From the NCBI GenBank assembly GCA_003193925.1, contig PSPG01000021.1, positions 1 to 7,403 on the forward strand: DNA of 7,403 nucleotides, written 5' to 3'. The notes under the pieces are model-generated. The model worked only from the letters and a program-made list of their open reading frames with translations. It was not told the DNA's origin and did not search any database. Of the stretch, positions 6,348 through 7,403 are shown one piece after another (the first letter of the stretch is position 1; each line of letters begins with the position of its first letter). This DNA is from Candidatus Thalassarchaeum betae (GTDB lineage: Archaea > Thermoplasmatota > Poseidoniia > Poseidoniales > Thalassarchaeaceae). The position numbers were made by a program, and so were the translations under genes.

Positions 6348-7403
6348 ATGTCTGATGTGTCTGTTCTTCTGGATGGAGCAACCCTGACCACAGAACAACT
6401 CATCGCTATCAGAAATGGCGTGGCAAGTGTTTCGATTTCTGATGCAGCGTCTGAAAGAGTTCGCAGGTCCCGAAACGCGGTTGAATCAATCCTTTCATCT
6501 GGTGATGTGGTATATGGAATCAATACTGGTTTCGGTGCACTTTCGACTATTACGATCGACGAGTCGAAATTAGCGAAATTACAAACAAATCTGATTAGAA
6601 GTCATGCATGTGGAGTAGGGGAAAACATGGCTTCGGAAGATGTCTTGATGATGATGACCATCAGAGCGAATAGCCTTGCAGTAGGACATTCAGGTATTCG
6701 CCTTTCAGTGATACAAACAATTGTTGATTTGGTTAATTCCAGATGCGCACCGGTAGTACCTCGAATCGGCTCTTTGGGTGCCTCTGGCGATTTAGCTCCC
6801 CTTTCACATCTGACTCTGGGTTTGATGGGGGAAAATCAATTCTTCATCGAAATTGATGGAATCTGGGAGCTTAAGGATGCCGACTATGTCTTTGAATTGA
6901 TTGAATCTGATCCAGTCGAACTACAAGCCAAAGAGGGACTTTCTCTAATCAATGGGACCAGTCAGATGTGTGCTTACATGGTTGGTGTTCTCCATACCTT
7001 GAGCCATTTAATTGTGGCAGCGGATTCGGCCTTGAGTTGCTCTCTGGAGGCGATCAAGGGTTCACATCGTGCATTCGATGTCAGAATTCATCGTGCTAGA
7101 CCGCATTCCGGGCAACAGATTTCAGCTGCAAGAGTTCGCTCTTTGGTGAACGACTCTCAAATCAATGCCTCACATGAGGACTGTGACAGAGTTCAGGATT
7201 CTTACTCTTTCAGATGTGGACCTCAAGTTCATGGCCCCGTAATCGAATTGATTTTGAATACAAAGAAAATGATAGAAATAGAAATTAATTCCGCCACTGA
7301 TAATCCGTTGATTTTCGTGGCAGATGATGGAGAATTCGAAGTCATCAGTGGAGGTAACTTTCATGGCCAGATCATTGCACTGGCCGCAGATTCTCTTGCC
7401 GTG
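6348..7403 (+). CDS. hutH: Histidine ammonia-lyase (5' part, open at right edge)
   Basis: HutH removes ammonia from L-histidine to give urocanate, the first step of the pathway whose later enzymes are encoded just upstream. The frame runs without a stop from the ATG at 6348 to the window edge, giving 352 residues of an expected total near 500. The ATG is well fixed, because an in-frame TGA lies at 6342-6344. Residues seen: the active-site tyrosine in VVYGINTGFGAL (Tyr56), SHACG (His86), the MIO-forming triad Ala145-Ser146-Gly147 in GSLGASGDLAPLSHL, LINGT (Asn202), and RVQDSYSFRCGPQVHG (281-296), which carries substrate-site Tyr and Arg. ATDNPL and GGNFHG follow near the edge. The ASG triad and LINGT fit the HAL/PAL superfamily; His86 in SHACG favours histidine over aromatic ammonia-lyase specificity, as does the operon. 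The missing C-terminal part includes the catalytic glutamate, so integrity of the whole enzyme cannot be judged here. Confidence 0.95.
   Translation, partial: MSDVSVLLDGATLTTEQLIAIRNGVASVSISDAASERVRRSRNAVESILSSGDVVYGINTGFGALSTITIDESKLAKLQTNLIRSHACGVGENMASEDVLMMMTIRANSLAVGHSGIRLSVIQTIVDLVNSRCAPVVPRIGSLGASGDLAPLSHLTLGLMGENQFFIEIDGIWELKDADYVFELIESDPVELQAKEGLSLINGTSQMCAYMVGVLHTLSHLIVAADSALSCSLEAIKGSHRAFDVRIHRARPHSGQQISAARVRSLVNDSQINASHEDCDRVQDSYSFRCGPQVHGPVIELILNTKKMIEIEINSATDNPLIFVADDGEFEVISGGNFHGQIIALAADSLAV

Noticed and set aside
6050-6523. 157-codon minus-strand frame across the hutU-hutH junction
   Set aside because: It is antisense to conserved parts of both enzymes, low in complexity and without family signals; a chance open frame.
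1-7403. Mobile element, CRISPR array, tRNA or other RNA gene
   Set aside because: I saw no direct-repeat arrays, terminal inverted repeats, transposase or integrase frames, or tRNA-like cloverleaf; coding sequence fills nearly the whole window.

Overview
The window reads as chromosomal DNA of an archaeon of moderate G+C. The proteasome-activating nucleotidase (PAN), an archaeal MBF1-type zinc-ribbon/HTH protein and the rRNA aminocarboxypropyltransferase Tsr3 are archaeal or archaeal/eukaryotic families. A tetrahydrofolate-linked histidine degradation set beside them points to a heterotrophic, folate-using lineage. A marine Thermoplasmatota relative (Poseidoniales, Marine Group II/III) would fit, but that placement is inference from gene content only.

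Layout. At the left edge, on +, is the 3' end of a gene for a methionyl-tRNA-synthetase-type tRNA-binding (OB-fold) domain. Its last 15 bases overlap, tail to tail, a minus-strand pair: an mbf1-like gene followed one base later by tsr3, which has a strong Shine-Dalgarno (SD) sequence and a TTG start. Divergent from mbf1, pan opens a rightward series that fills the rest of the window: pan, glutamate formimidoyltransferase, formimidoyl-THF cyclodeaminase, urocanate hydratase (hutU, long form) and the first 352 codons of histidine ammonia-lyase (hutH), which is open at the right edge. No stretch over 300 bases lacks a gene.

How the genes work together. HutH deaminates histidine to urocanate and HutU hydrates it to imidazolonepropionate. 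Imidazolonepropionase (hutI, not seen here and perhaps just downstream) would give formiminoglutamate. The formimidoyltransferase then releases glutamate and loads the formimino group on THF, and the cyclodeaminase turns this into methenyl-THF plus ammonia. The set sits directly behind pan, whose product feeds proteins into the 20S proteasome, so protein breakdown and amino-acid catabolism are neighbours. The mbf1/tsr3 pair is plausibly linked by the small ribosomal subunit.

The most notable anomaly is in the cyclodeaminase gene. Its two halves are in different frames, meeting near 4045-4051, and the junction is about 20-26 bases shorter than the family spacing. This looks like an out-of-frame deletion or an assembly error. 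Apart from that the families are well known, and I see no mobile element, CRISPR array, RNA gene or clearly new multi-gene system.
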